From assembly GCA_016791265.1 (NCBI GenBank), contig JAEUMY010000004.1:186001-250000 (forward strand): a DNA stretch of 64,000 bases. Direction: 5' to 3'. Origin of the DNA: Betaproteobacteria bacterium. GTDB lineage: Bacteria > Pseudomonadota > Gammaproteobacteria > Burkholderiales > Usitatibacteraceae. The position numbers and the translations under genes are program-made. Below, piece by piece: positions 36,897 to 47,500 of this stretch; the first letter of the stretch is position 1; each line of letters starts with the position of its first letter. The notes under the pieces were generated by a model. That model worked only from the letters and a program-made list of their open reading frames with translations, ran no database searches and had not been told where the DNA came from.

Positions 36897-38585
36897 ATGG
36901 CCGATTCTGATCGCCCCGCCACCAGAGAGGCGTTGCGCCTGTCATTGAAGCAACCCATCGTTTTCGATGGCGCCAGCACGCCCGTCAAGGCGGCACTCTT
37001 TCTCGTGGTTTGCTTAGCCTGGCTATTGCCTGGGCTCGTCGGGCGCGACCCCTGGAAACCAGATGAGGCGGCAAGTTTCGGTGTGATCCACGCCATGCTT
37101 CAGGGAGACGGCTGGATCGTGCCCGCCATTGTGGGGGTGCCCTTCCTGGAATCCCCGCCATTCGCCGCATGGGTCGCGGCCGCTTCCGCGTCACTCTTCG
37201 CGCCCTGGTTGCCGCTTCATGACGGCGCTCGACTGGTCAGTGCTCTCTGGGTGGCGCTCACCATGGGATTTTGCGCGCGCGCCGCCGTGGAGCTGTCCGA
37301 CGAACGCGCCGGCCGCATCGCGGCACTCACCGTGCTGGGCTCGGCCGGCCTGCTTCTGCGGGGTCATGAAATCAGCTTCGCGCTGGCGCCGATGGCCGGC
37401 ACCGCGATGGCCTTCCACGGCCTTGCCGTGCTGGACCGCCAGCCACGCACCGCCACCGTCTGGCTTGCGACGGGCGCTGCCCTGGTGGCGCTCACCGCAG
37501 GCTTGGTCCCGGCGTTGCTTTGCCTGGTACCCGCGTGCGCGATGATGGCCTGGCGCCAGGCTTGGCGACGCACGGCCGTGCTGCGCTCGCTCTCGATCAG
37601 TCTGGCCGTCGTACTGCTGGCCGCATTGTTGTGGCCTGCGCTCATGCTCAGTGACGGCACAGTGCCGGTTCAGCAGTGGCTACCGACGGCGCTCGGCATT
37701 CAAAGCCTCTCCGCGACCGGGCGCAGCTTCGACGCGACGTACTTCACGCGCCTCCTGCCGTGGTACGCGCTGCCGTCGCTCCCGATCGCAATGTGGATCT
37801 GGATCAAGGAACGCGGGACGCTCGGCGACCGCCTCGGCCTGCAGTTGCCGCTCGTGACCTTCGTCGTGCTGCTGCTGGGCTATTCGATGGTGCGGGAGCC
37901 GCGCGATGACATGGCGCTGCCGCTTCTCGTGCCGCTGGTGGTGGTGGCCGTACAGGCGTTGGATCGGCTGCCGCGCGGACTCGCAAGCTTCGTGGACTGG
38001 CTGGGACTGGTCACCTTCTTGTTCATCGCCGGGCTGCTCTGGAGCGGCTGGGCCGGCGTCGTGACCGGCGTGCCCCGCGGGGCGGCCAAATGGGCCGCGC
38101 GCCAAGCGCCGGGCTACGTGCATGAACTCAGCTGGGCCGCGTTCATCATCGCCGCCACACTCACCGTGATTTGGCTGGTCGCGGTGCTGCGCACGCGGCG
38201 GACCAACCGCCGCGCCATCGTGAACTGGTGCGCCGGCATCACGCTGGTCTGGATGCTGGCCAACCTGCTGTGGCTGCCCGCCATCGATCATGTGCGGAGC
38301 TATCGGGGCACCGCCGCCGCCATCAAGTCCGCGCTGCCCACCGGCGCGGACTGCCTTGGGCAGATGCATCTGGGCGACCCGCAACGCGCCGCATTCCACT
38401 ATCACGGCGGGCTACGTTTTCGTCCGGTCAGCGCGTTGACGGACTCCGACTGCGGCCTGGTGCTGATTCAAGGCGTCGCCGGCGAAGCGCCCGCCGTGCC
38501 CGCAGGCTGGACGCTGCTCTGGGACGGCGCGCGCCCGGGCGATCGCGCGGAGCGCTTCCGGCTTTACAGCCGGCAGGCAAACTAG
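36897..38585 (+). CDS. ArnT-like membrane glycosyltransferase
   Basis: 562 residues with about twelve membrane helices. The GT-C family N-terminal loop has LVGRDPWKPDEA with an acidic catalytic pair, followed by GVPFLESPP, both typical of ArnT/PMT-type enzymes that move sugars from lipid carriers to lipid A or proteins. The acceptor and donor cannot be read from sequence. No arn cluster is nearby. Its stop and the glcF stop share the bases CTAG (convergent). Confidence 0.83.
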   Translation: MADSDRPATREALRLSLKQPIVFDGASTPVKAALFLVVCLAWLLPGLVGRDPWKPDEAASFGVIHAMLQGDGWIVPAIVGVPFLESPPFAAWVAAASASLFAPWLPLHDGARLVSALWVALTMGFCARAAVELSDERAGRIAALTVLGSAGLLLRGHEISFALAPMAGTAMAFHGLAVLDRQPRTATVWLATGAALVALTAGLVPALLCLVPACAMMAWRQAWRRTAVLRSLSISLAVVLLAALLWPALMLSDGTVPVQQWLPTALGIQSLSATGRSFDATYFTRLLPWYALPSLPIAMWIWIKERGTLGDRLGLQLPLVTFVVLLLGYSMVREPRDDMALPLLVPLVVVAVQALDRLPRGLASFVDWLGLVTFLFIAGLLWSGWAGVVTGVPRGAAKWAARQAPGYVHELSWAAFIIAATLTVIWLVAVLRTRRTNRRAIVNWCAGITLVWMLANLLWLPAIDHVRSYRGTAAAIKSALPTGADCLGQMHLGDPQRAAFHYHGGLRFRPVSALTDSDCGLVLIQGVAGEAPAVPAGWTLLWDGARPGDRAERFRLYSRQAN

Positions 38586-39838
38586 ATTCGGCTGGGCTCG
38601 CGCATCGTTGCGATGCGCGCATCGATCAGCTCGATCCAGTGTCGCACCGGGCGGTCGGCGCCTGATTCGATGTGGGTGAGGCAGCCGATATTCGCCGTGG
38701 CGATGAGCGCAGGCGCATCGGATTGCAGCGCAGCGACCTTGCGCTCAAGCAGCGACTGCGAGAGTTCCGCCTGCAGGAGCGAATACGTCCCGGCCGAGCC
38801 GCAACACAGGTGGCTGTCCGGCACGCTCGTGAGACTGTAGCCGGCGAGCTTCAACAATGCCTCCACCACGCCGCGAATTTTCAAGCCGTGCTGCAGGCTG
38901 CAAGGCGAATGGAACGCCACGCGCGGAAGACCGCTCGCGGGCGCCGCTGAAAGGCGCTCGGTCAGGCGATCACGTTCCGCCTGCAGTACCTCCGCTGGAT
39001 CGCGCGCCAGCGCGGCAACCTTCGCGGCACGGCTCGCATAGAGCGCGTCATCCTGCAGCAAATGCGCGTAATCGCGAACCTGGGTGCCGCAACCGCTCGC
39101 GGTGATCACAATGGCTTCCGCGCCCGCTTCGACGAGCGACCACCAGGCATCGATGTTGTCGCGCGCGCGCTGACGGGATGCGTCATGGGCATTGAGGTGA
39201 TGATCCAGGGCGCCGCAGCAACCCGCGGACGCCGCGACCCGAACGCTGACCCCCAGCGCATCCATCACGCGGGCGAACGCGGCGTTGATGTCGGGCGCCA
39301 ACACGGGCTGCACACAGCCTTGCAACACGATCATCGTGCGCGCATGCGCACTCGCCGGCCAGGGACCGGCCATGCGCTTGCCGGGCAGCTTCTTCGCGAG
39401 TGTCGCGGGCAAGAACGGCTTCGCCAGCCGGCCACTCATCGTCGCCAAACCGAATAGCGAAGGGCGCGCCAGCACCTGGCGCATGCCCCACCGCATCGCT
39501 CGCGCCGCCCAGGTGCGCGGCGCCTTCTCTTCGGCGATCACTCGGCCGGCGTCGACCAGACGCCCGTACTGCACGCCGGAGGGACACGTGGTTTCGCAGG
39601 CGCGGCAGGTCAGGCAGCGATCCAGGTGATGACGTGTCTTCTCCGTCACCGGCGCCCCTTCCAGCATTTGCTTCATGAGATAGATGCGCCCGCGCGGGCT
39701 GTCCAGCTCGTCGCCAACCAGCGTGTAAGTCGGACAGGTCGCCAGGCAAAAACCGCAATGCACGCACTTTTGCACAATGGACTCCGCCTCGCGGCCGAGT
39801 GGCGAGTCCTTGAGTGACGGAGCGAGTTGTGTCTGCAT
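38582..39838 (-). CDS. glcF: Glycolate oxidase iron-sulfur subunit
   Basis: 418 residues. Two 4Fe-4S motifs of ferredoxin type (CVHCGFCLATCP and CLTCRACETTCP) near the N-terminus and two CCG repeats in the C-terminal half (AGCCGALDHH; CCGSAGTYSLL) which bind haem-like cofactors or iron in this family. Pairs with GlcD and GlcE to oxidise glycolate to glyoxylate at the membrane. Last gene of glcD-glcE-glcF. Confidence 0.97.
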   Translation of the reverse strand: MQTQLAPSLKDSPLGREAESIVQKCVHCGFCLATCPTYTLVGDELDSPRGRIYLMKQMLEGAPVTEKTRHHLDRCLTCRACETTCPSGVQYGRLVDAGRVIAEEKAPRTWAARAMRWGMRQVLARPSLFGLATMSGRLAKPFLPATLAKKLPGKRMAGPWPASAHARTMIVLQGCVQPVLAPDINAAFARVMDALGVSVRVAASAGCCGALDHHLNAHDASRQRARDNIDAWWSLVEAGAEAIVITASGCGTQVRDYAHLLQDDALYASRAAKVAALARDPAEVLQAERDRLTERLSAAPASGLPRVAFHSPCSLQHGLKIRGVVEALLKLAGYSLTSVPDSHLCCGSAGTYSLLQAELSQSLLERKVAALQSDAPALIATANIGCLTHIESGADRPVRHWIELIDARIATMREPSRI

Positions 39839-39857
39839 GATGATGTGCGCCGATGGA

Positions 39858-40928
39858 TCAGAAGCTGTCCAGCCGGCCGGGGTTGAGAATGCCCGCGGGA
39901 TCGAAGGTCGCCTTCAGCCGGCGGGAGAGCGGCACAAGCGCTGGCGCCAGGGGATGGAACACCGTTGAGTTCGCTGGACCGCCGCGAAAGCACGTGACAT
40001 GCCCGCCCAGTGCAGACACTTCACTGCGCAGCGCCGCGATGTCTGCGACATCACGCAGCCACCGCTGGGCGCCGCCCCACTCGATCCATTGCGATTCGCT
40101 GGTACCGCGAATATTCGCATGCGTAGTCGCGGGCACCGACACACGAAAAATGCTCTTCGCCTCGGTGAAGAACGGCGCGCGCTGCTCTCGCAATGCGTGC
40201 CAAAACGCGCCCCCGTCCTCAATGCGCTCACCGCCAATCTTTTCAACCGCGGCCTTGACACCTGCCGCCGCGCCCGACAAGCGCACGTGCAGTCGTCCGG
40301 CATGCCACGAGGTCGCCGAGAGCGGGAGTGGGCTGCCCGCCCAGAGGTTGATGCGTTCGATGGCCGCTGCCGCATCCATCTCCAGGCAGAGCGTGGCTTC
40401 GGCGGCTGGATTGGGCAGCACTTTGAACGACATTTCGACCAGCACGCCCAGCGTGCCCATCGCACCGGCCATGAGGCGGGTGATGTCGTAGCCGGCGACG
40501 TTCTTGATCACCCGGCCGCCGAACGACAAGTCCTGCCCGCCGCCGTCGAGAATGCGCACGCCGAGCATGAAGTCGCGTACCGAACCGGCATACGCCCGTC
40601 GCGGTCCGGAAAGCCCGGTCGCGACCGTGCCGCCGATGGTGGCGCCAGCCCCGAAGTGCGGCGGATCGAAGGGCAGCATCTGCGCTGATTCGGCGAGAAC
40701 GCGTTCGACTTCAGCGAGCGGCGTGCCTGCACGCACGGTCAACACCAGCTCGCGCGGCTCGTAATCCACGATACCCGTGAGCGACGCTGTGGAAAGCGTC
40801 GCGCCGGGAACGCCATGACCCAGAAACCGCTTGCTGCCCCCGCCTGTGATGACGAGCGGCGTGCGCGCCGCCGACGCGGCGCGAAGCGTCGCTTGCAGGT
40901 CCTGGATGGCATCGTTCATGGCTGCCAT
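39858..40928 (-). CDS. glcE: Glycolate oxidase FAD-binding subunit
   Basis: 356 residues from ATG at 40928, which overlaps the glcD stop (TGATG); the longer frame to 40997 is read-through. FAD-binding marks (PCMH type): VITGGGSKRFLG, GAGATIGGTVATGLSGPRR and GGRVIKNVAGYDITRLMAG. Shorter than GlcD and lacking its C-terminal part, as expected. It carries a palindrome copy (ANIR). Confidence 0.96.
   Translation of the reverse strand: MAAMNDAIQDLQATLRAASAARTPLVITGGGSKRFLGHGVPGATLSTASLTGIVDYEPRELVLTVRAGTPLAEVERVLAESAQMLPFDPPHFGAGATIGGTVATGLSGPRRAYAGSVRDFMLGVRILDGGGQDLSFGGRVIKNVAGYDITRLMAGAMGTLGVLVEMSFKVLPNPAAEATLCLEMDAAAAIERINLWAGSPLPLSATSWHAGRLHVRLSGAAAGVKAAVEKIGGERIEDGGAFWHALREQRAPFFTEAKSIFRVSVPATTHANIRGTSESQWIEWGGAQRWLRDVADIAALRSEVSALGGHVTCFRGGPANSTVFHPLAPALVPLSRRLKATFDPAGILNPGRLDSF
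40107..40118. repeat. GCGAATATTCGC palindrome, exact, in glcE
   Basis: Codon-aligned in glcE, encoding ANIR. Confidence 0.95.
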
Positions 40929-42427
40929 CAGAAGCGGGGAATGTCGGCGAAGGGCAACTTGCCGGCGGTCACGCGCATCGCGCCATACTCCGCGCAACGA
41001 TGCAAGAGCGGCACGGCCTTGCCGGGATTCAACAGCGTCTTCGCATCAAACGCGGCCTTCACCGCATGGAAGCGCTCCAGCTCCGCAGGACGAAACTGGC
41101 TGCACATCTGATTGATCTTTTCGATGCCCACGCCATGCTCGCCGGTGATGGTGCCGCCGACTTCGATGCAAAGCTCCAGAAGATCAGCACCAAACTGTTC
41201 CGCGCGCGAGAGCTCGCCCGGCTTCCCGCCATCATAGAGAATCAATGGGTGCAGGTTGCCATCACCGGCATGGAACACGTTGGCGCAGGCAAGCCCGTAG
41301 TGAATCGAGAGCTCGGCCGTGCGCCTCAACACCCGCGCAAGCTCGCGCCGGGGAATCGATCCATCCATGCAGTAGTAATCGGCCGAGATGCGTCCCACCG
41401 CCGGGAACGCCGCCTTGCGGCCGGACCAGAACTTGAGCCGTTCGGCCTCGTCCGCCGACACGAGAATCGTCGTGGCCCCGCACGCGCGCATGACCGTGCT
41501 GATCTTGCCAATCTCTTCTTCGACCTCCTCGGCCGTTCCGTCGGACTCGCAGAGCAGAATGGCCTCGGCATCGAGGTCGTAGCCCGCATGCACAAAATCC
41601 TCCACCGCACGCGTGGCGAGCTTGTCCATCATCTCGAGCCCCGCTGGCACGATGCCCGCGCCGATGACGGCCGCGACCGCATTGCCGGCCGCTTCGACCT
41701 CCGCGAAACTCGCCATCACCACGCGCGCGACCTGCGGCTTCGGCGTCAGCTTCACCGTCACCTCGGTCACCACGCCAAGCAGACCTTCCGAGCCTGTCAT
41801 CAACGCAAGCAGGTCGTATCCCGGCGCGTCCAGCGCATCGGCCCCGATGACCAGCACCTCGCCATCGATGGTCACCACGCGCAACTTGAGGATGTTGTGT
41901 ACCGTGAGTCCGTACTTCAGGCAATGCACGCCGCCGGAATTCTCCGCGACATTGCCGCCGATGGAACAGGCGATCTGGCTGGACGGGTCGGGCGCGTAGT
42001 ACAAGCCATACGGCGCGACGCGCTCGGAAATGGCGAGGTTCCGCACCCCCGGCTGCACGACCGCCGTGCGTGCCAGCGGGTCGACGCCGAGAATTCGATT
42101 GAACCGCGACATGACGAGCAGGATGCCGTCGCCATGCGGCGTGGCGCCGCCGGAGAGACCCGTGCCGGACCCGCGCGCGACGACCGGCACCTCGTGCTGG
42201 TTCGCGAAGCGGAGCACGGCCCGCACTTCAGCCTCGTCGGCCGGCAGCACAGCCACGAGCGGCACCTGGCGGTAGGCGGCAAGTCCATCGCACTCGTAAG
42301 CGCGAAGCGGCTCATCGTCGGCGATCACCGAAGCCGGCGGCAGGATGCGGCGCAAGCCCTCCGCGATCTCCACGCGGCGCGCGCGACGGATGGCGGAGTC
42401 CTCTGAGACTGCGGCGGCGGCATGCAT
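40928..42427 (-). CDS. glcD: Glycolate oxidase FAD-linked subunit
   Basis: 499 residues. PCMH FAD domain: VVARGSGTGLSGGATPHGDG and IGGNVAENSGGVHCLKYG; C-terminal cap: VFHAGDGNLHPLI and GEHGVGIEKIN with the metal/substrate histidines. First gene of the glc operon; no glcC regulator is next to it. Confidence 0.97.
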   Translation of the reverse strand: MHAAAAVSEDSAIRRARRVEIAEGLRRILPPASVIADDEPLRAYECDGLAAYRQVPLVAVLPADEAEVRAVLRFANQHEVPVVARGSGTGLSGGATPHGDGILLVMSRFNRILGVDPLARTAVVQPGVRNLAISERVAPYGLYYAPDPSSQIACSIGGNVAENSGGVHCLKYGLTVHNILKLRVVTIDGEVLVIGADALDAPGYDLLALMTGSEGLLGVVTEVTVKLTPKPQVARVVMASFAEVEAAGNAVAAVIGAGIVPAGLEMMDKLATRAVEDFVHAGYDLDAEAILLCESDGTAEEVEEEIGKISTVMRACGATTILVSADEAERLKFWSGRKAAFPAVGRISADYYCMDGSIPRRELARVLRRTAELSIHYGLACANVFHAGDGNLHPLILYDGGKPGELSRAEQFGADLLELCIEVGGTITGEHGVGIEKINQMCSQFRPAELERFHAVKAAFDAKTLLNPGKAVPLLHRCAEYGAMRVTAGKLPFADIPRF

Positions 42428-42475
42428 GGCGGGCGTTGACGGCGAAGGGGATGGAGACTGCGATGATGGTTGAGT

Positions 42476-42487
42476 GCGAATATTCGC
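42476..42487. repeat. GCGAATATTCGC palindrome, exact, intergenic
   Basis: In the divergent region between glcD and the DUF456 gene, about 50 bp upstream of glcD. Confidence 0.95.
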
Positions 42488-42611
42488 AATCCGTCCGCAC
42501 CACAGCCCGGTTCATCCCATGCCGCGCGCGGAACGCTTGCGAAAAAGTATAGTCACCCCCAGTGTCGCATCCGGAAGCGTCTTCTTTCAACCCTTGATAC
42601 TGGATTGAACA

Positions 42612-43097
42612 ATGGATCCGAATTGGTGGTGGGTGCTCGCGCTGTTGATGATCCTGGTCGGCCTGGCCGGCACGTTGCTGCCCGCGCTGCCGGGACTGCC
42701 GTTCATTTTCGGCGGCTTGTGGCTGGGCGCGCACATCGACCAGTACGCTCAGGTCAGTGGCTGGGTGATCGTGATTCTGGGCGTCATGACCGCGGGCGCC
42801 ATGTCGCTCGACTTCATGGCGGGCGTTCTCGGGGCCAAGCGCGTCGGCGCCAGCAAGGAGGCGCTCATCGGCTCGGCGCTGGGTGCGGTGGCAGGCCTCT
42901 TCTTCGGTCTCATCGGCATTTTCATCGGCCCGTTCGTCGGCGCCTTCATTGGCGAGTACATCGCGCGCGGCAAGCTGGGGGAGGCGGGCAAAGTCGGCAT
43001 CGGCACCTGGCTTGGCATCGTCGCCGGCGCGGTCGTGAAAATCGCCACCGCCGTCATGATGATGGTGATCTTCGCCTTCGCCTACTTCGTCGCCTGA
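42612..43097 (+). CDS. DUF456 membrane protein
   Basis: 161 residues, nearly all hydrophobic, with four or five membrane helices separated by glycine-rich turns (LLPALPGLPFIFGGLWLGA; GLFFGLIGIFIGPFVGAFIG). This pattern is the DUF456 family. Function unknown. Divergent from glcD and convergent with the kinase gene. Confidence 0.88.
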   Translation: MDPNWWWVLALLMILVGLAGTLLPALPGLPFIFGGLWLGAHIDQYAQVSGWVIVILGVMTAGAMSLDFMAGVLGAKRVGASKEALIGSALGAVAGLFFGLIGIFIGPFVGAFIGEYIARGKLGEAGKVGIGTWLGIVAGAVVKIATAVMMMVIFAFAYFVA

Positions 43098-43125
43098 GCG
43101 GGCGGCCGAAGCCGCCGCAAGCGGA

Positions 43126-44436
43126 TCAGGACAGCACCGAAATCTGCTGATTGGCCGCATCCAGCCGCGCCACCAGCACCTTGAGGAACTGCCGGTCGAA
43201 GTGATGCTTGCACAGAGGCGAGGCCGTCGTGAGGTCTTCGGCGCGGACTTTCATCACCAGACACTCCGACGTCGTGGTGACCGTCGCCGAGCGCTCCTCT
43301 TTCTGGCCGAGGTAGGACATCTCGCCCAGACAGTCGCCGGCCGCGAGCGCGGAGAGCACCTTGTTGCCGCGCGTGACCTTGCAGTAGCCCCCGGCGAGGA
43401 TGAAGAAGGAATCACCGCGGTCGCCTTCCTTGATGATGACGGTGGCGGCGGGTAACTTCCGCCACTTGCTGATGCGCAGCACTTCCCACAATTCGTTCTC
43501 GGGAAAATTCTTGAAAAAGGGCAGCGTCTTCAGCACGGCGAAGCGCGCGGAGTCGGACTCGTCACGCTCTTCCTGCGATGACAACTCCTTCGCCCAGATG
43601 TCGGTGAGCGCGAGTCCGAAGTCCTCCCACGACTGGTAGCGCTCCGCCGCATTGCGCGCCATGGCCTTCATCACGATGGCATCCAGCTCGGGCGCCACAC
43701 CCGGCCGCACCGAGCTGGGCGGGTCGGGGTCCGTGTTGACCATCATGTAGGTCAGGCTCGCCGGATTGGACGCCTGATACGGCAACCGGCCCGCCAGCAG
43801 GTAGAACATCACCACGCCCAATGAGTAGATATCGGACATGTGCGACGCCTGCGCATCGCCCTTGATGACCTCCGGCGCCATGTACGCGGGCGATCCCACC
43901 TGGGTCACGACGGTCTTGTCGGAAATGCGGTTGATGGCCGCGCCGAAGTCGGCGATCTTGATGTTGGTGCCGGACGACAGCAGGATGTTGCCCGGCTTGA
44001 TGTCACGGTGGGTGAGACCCAGCGAGTGCGCATAGGCGAGTGCGCGCACCGACTTGAATATGATCTCCACGACCTGGCCCGACTTGAGCAGATTGTTCGG
44101 GTTGGTGTACTGCTCGAGAGTGCCGCCCTCGACGTACTCCATCACGATGTAGCTGAAGCTGTCCTCGACCACCGCGTCGAGAATCTGGGTGATGTGCGGG
44201 TGAATCAGCTTGCCCGCGAGCGACGCCTCGTTGATGAACATGCTCTTGTAGAGCGCGGCATCCTCGGGGGACGCCTGGCCGCCTTCGGAGAACAACACCT
44301 TGATGGCGACCTTGCGCTTGGCGAACGGGTCTTCGGCCAGATAGACCTTGCCGGAAGCGCCCCGGCCCAGTTCACGGATGATCTTGTAGCGCGTCAGCCG
44401 CTTGGAAATGGACTGGGTATCGGTCAGCACGGACAT
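43126..44436 (-). CDS. Serine/threonine protein kinase with C-terminal cyclic-nucleotide-binding domain
   Basis: 436 residues. Kinase domain, about 15-270: glycine loop LGRGASGKVYLAED, VAIKVL with the Lys, catalytic HRDIKPGNIL, DFGAAI, and APEVIKGD. Then a cNMP-binding domain, about 305-425 (FFILAGGYCKVTRG, GDCLGEMSYL), with the Glu-Met-Ser of the phosphate-binding cassette but lacking the cassette's usual Arg (YLGQKEERSAT has one shifted). So a cyclic nucleotide or another ligand may gate the kinase. No phosphatase is adjacent; the PAS-GGDEF-EAL gene is upstream. Confidence 0.93.
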   Translation of the reverse strand: MSVLTDTQSISKRLTRYKIIRELGRGASGKVYLAEDPFAKRKVAIKVLFSEGGQASPEDAALYKSMFINEASLAGKLIHPHITQILDAVVEDSFSYIVMEYVEGGTLEQYTNPNNLLKSGQVVEIIFKSVRALAYAHSLGLTHRDIKPGNILLSSGTNIKIADFGAAINRISDKTVVTQVGSPAYMAPEVIKGDAQASHMSDIYSLGVVMFYLLAGRLPYQASNPASLTYMMVNTDPDPPSSVRPGVAPELDAIVMKAMARNAAERYQSWEDFGLALTDIWAKELSSQEERDESDSARFAVLKTLPFFKNFPENELWEVLRISKWRKLPAATVIIKEGDRGDSFFILAGGYCKVTRGNKVLSALAAGDCLGEMSYLGQKEERSATVTTTSECLVMKVRAEDLTTASPLCKHHFDRQFLKVLVARLDAANQQISVLS

Positions 44437-44522
44437 GACAGGGAATCTCTCATCAAGGCGACAGGGTGGGCGAAAGCATACCGCAGCTCGCGCGGGGACA
44501 GAGCGCCGGCCGGGTGCGGGAG

Positions 44523-44544
44523 GCGAATATTCGCGAATATTCGC
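44523..44544. repeat. Two overlapping GCGAATATTCGC palindromes, exact, intergenic
   Basis: Copies at 44523-44534 and 44533-44544 share two bases, the only tandem pair in the window. They lie between the PAS-GGDEF-EAL gene's stop and the kinase's start. Confidence 0.95.
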
Positions 44545-44556
44545 AATGGCGGATGG

Positions 44557-47500
44557 TCAGCCCGATGGGGCCGCCAGAAAGCGATGCGCGAAGTCCTCCG
44601 CCGGCAGCGGGCGGGAAATCAGGTAACCCTGCGCCTCGCTGCAGCCGTGGTTGACCAGAAAACCCATCTGGCCGCTGGTTTCGACACCTTCGGCGATGAC
44701 CTGCAGGTCGAGGTTCCGCGCGAGGCCGATGATGGCCTGCACGATCGCGGCGTCGTCGCGGTCGATGACCACATCGCGCACGAATGAGGAGTCGATCTTC
44801 AGCGCGTCAATCGGCAGCCGCTTCAACTGCGTCAAACTGGAGAAGCCCTTGCCGAAATCATCAATGGCCGCATGCACGCCATGGTCGCGCAAGAGCTCCA
44901 GCGTGATGGTGGCGAGCAGCGGATCGCTCACCACCCCCGTCTCGGTCACCTCCACCATGAGCGCGCTGCCGGGCAGACCCGCCTCCTGCAGCGCGGCGAG
45001 AATCTCCTTGGCGAGATCGCGTTGCTTCAGCTGCATGGCCGAAAGGTTGATCGCGATCTGCGGCACGGCGCCGAACTGCTGCCGCCACAGCGCAATCTGA
45101 CTGGTCACCTTGCGGATCACCCAGCTACCCAGCTGCAAAATGAGATCGGATTCCTCGGCCAGCGGAATGAATTCGTCCGGCGGCACAAGGCCGCGCACCG
45201 GGTGCCGCCAGCGGAGCAGGGCCTCGGCGCCGGTGATGCGCTGGGTGACCAGATTCTGCTTGGGCTGGTAGTGCAACTCGAGCTGATCCAGCTCGGTGGC
45301 GCGCCGCAGTTCGGATTCCAGCGAGAGGCGCACCGGCACGTCCGACGCCAGTGCATGCGAATACACTTGAACACAGTTGCGACCACCGTCCTTGGCGCGA
45401 TACATGGCCCAGTCGGCGTACTTGATGAGATCCGTATCGGAGTCGGCATCGTAAGGAAACACGGCGACCCCGATGCTGGCGGTCACGTACAACGATTGGC
45501 CGGCGACCTGGAAGGGCCGGGTCAACAATTTCCGCAAGGCTTCCGCGCGGGCGAGGCCCTGGCCGCTGTCTTTGTCATTGCCTCCGGGGCCCACCAGCAG
45601 CATGAACTCGTCGCCGCCCGTGCGCGCGAGCAGATCGCCGGCCGGCAACTTGTCGGCGAATCGGAGTGCGACCTCCTGAAGCAATGCATCGCCGACGCTG
45701 TGACCCAGGCTTTCGTTCACGAACTTGAACCGGTCCAGATCGACCAGCACCACCGCGACCGAATGGTTCAACCGTCGCGCGCGCGCGATCTCGGCTTTCA
45801 GTCGCTCCTGGAACTGCGAGCGATTGGCGAGCCCCGTGAGCACGTCGTGATTGGCGACATACTGCAGGTGCCGCTCCGCCTGCACACGCGCCGACACATC
45901 CTGCACCAGCATGAGGTACGACGTGACCGCCTGGGATGCGTCGCGCAGCACCGAGACATACCATTCGCCATGCAGCACTCCCCCATCGCGGCGGGTGTTG
46001 CGCCAGGACGCGGTGAATCGGTCGGTCTCGCTGCGCTCCAGGCGCGCGCATTCCTGGGCGAAGCGTTCCCTCCCCTCCTCATCGAAGATGCGAAGCTCGT
46101 CGAGGCTATGGCCGATTGCCTCCTTCTCCTCCCAACCGAACACCTCGGACGCGCGCCCCGTCCACTGGCTCATGCGCTGATTGGCGTCCAGTTGCAACAC
46201 CGCGAGCGGCGTGTTCGCCAGGTGCGCGGTGAGCGCGTTTCTCGCCCGGTTCAGCGCCTCATTGGCCTGCACCCGCTTGGTGACATCGGCATAGACGGCA
46301 AGCACGCCCTTGCGATTGTCATCGCCGTCGTCGAACGGCGTCACCGACGCATCCACCCAGCGGGTCAAGCCGTTCGTCGCGGACCGCCGCCGCACCTGAA
46401 CGCTCTCGCCGGCGCGCGCACGCTGCATCACGGGATAGGTCTCGTCGTAGACCTGATTGCCAAACACCTCGGCCGCATGACGGCCGATGACCGCCTCTCT
46501 GCGAAGACCGAACCAGTCGCACAGCGCCCGATTGGCGAAGCGCACACGGTCCTGCTCGTCGAAGGTCGCGACCGCCATGGGGAGCGTGTCGGTGATGATC
46601 TCCAACTGCCGCTCCGACGAGCGTCGGCCGGCCTCGGCCAGCTTCTCGGCGTGAATGTCATAGCCCAGCACGAAGAGACCCGAGAGGCTGTTGCCCTGCC
46701 CGGTCATGTGCGGCACCACATCCACTCGAATCCACCGCTCGCCGCGCCCGGCGTAGTTGGCGCTGCGCTCATAGTTGACCCGCTCGCCGGCCACCAGCGC
46801 GGCCCAGCTACGGTCAACGATGTCCTCGACCTCCTGCCCCGCCACCTCGACCAGCGTTCGCCCGAGGATGCGATCCCTGGCAAGCCCCAGCCAGTTGCAG
46901 TAGGTCTTGTTCACGAAGCGATAGTGGCGGTCACGATCGATGTACACAACCGGGTGTGGAAACTCGTCGGCGATTTCCTGCAGCAGCCGCTCCGCCTCCA
47001 CCGCGCGGGTTTCGGCCTCGACTTGCTCGTGGATGTCGATGGACTCGGCGTGGATGACTCGCTGACCATCCACCGGGTCCAGGATGCTGAGCGCCAAGAG
47101 CAGGTGCCAGCGCTTGCCGCGCGGCGCATTGATGAGCGCGCGGCCGCGAAACTCACCGGCGGTGATGACTTCGTTGCGAATGCGCTCGCCGTCGCGGGCA
47201 TCGGCAAACAGGCGCAGGAAATGGTCGCCGGCCGTGCCGGATCGATCGCCGAATTCACGCAGGCACGATGCATTGTTCTCCAGCACCGCGCCCGCGAGCG
47301 AGTACAGGGAATAGAACGCCATCGAGTGCCGCGAGGCTTCCAGCATGCGGAGCCCCTCCGCGCACATCGAGTCGCCGATGGGTCGGGCCTCGAAAAACAG
47401 CGCCAACCGGTCCTGGCCGGTGCGAAACGCGCGCACCTTGGCCATCAGCGTGACCGGCTGGCCGTGACTGAACGTGGTCCACTGGGTCTCGATCTCCTGC

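Noticed and set aside
38683..38694. Partial match GCCGATATTCGC in glcF
   Set aside because: Two mismatches that break the symmetry.
41000..42406. 468-codon open frame opposite glcD
   Set aside because: Shadow frame of glcD with atypical composition.
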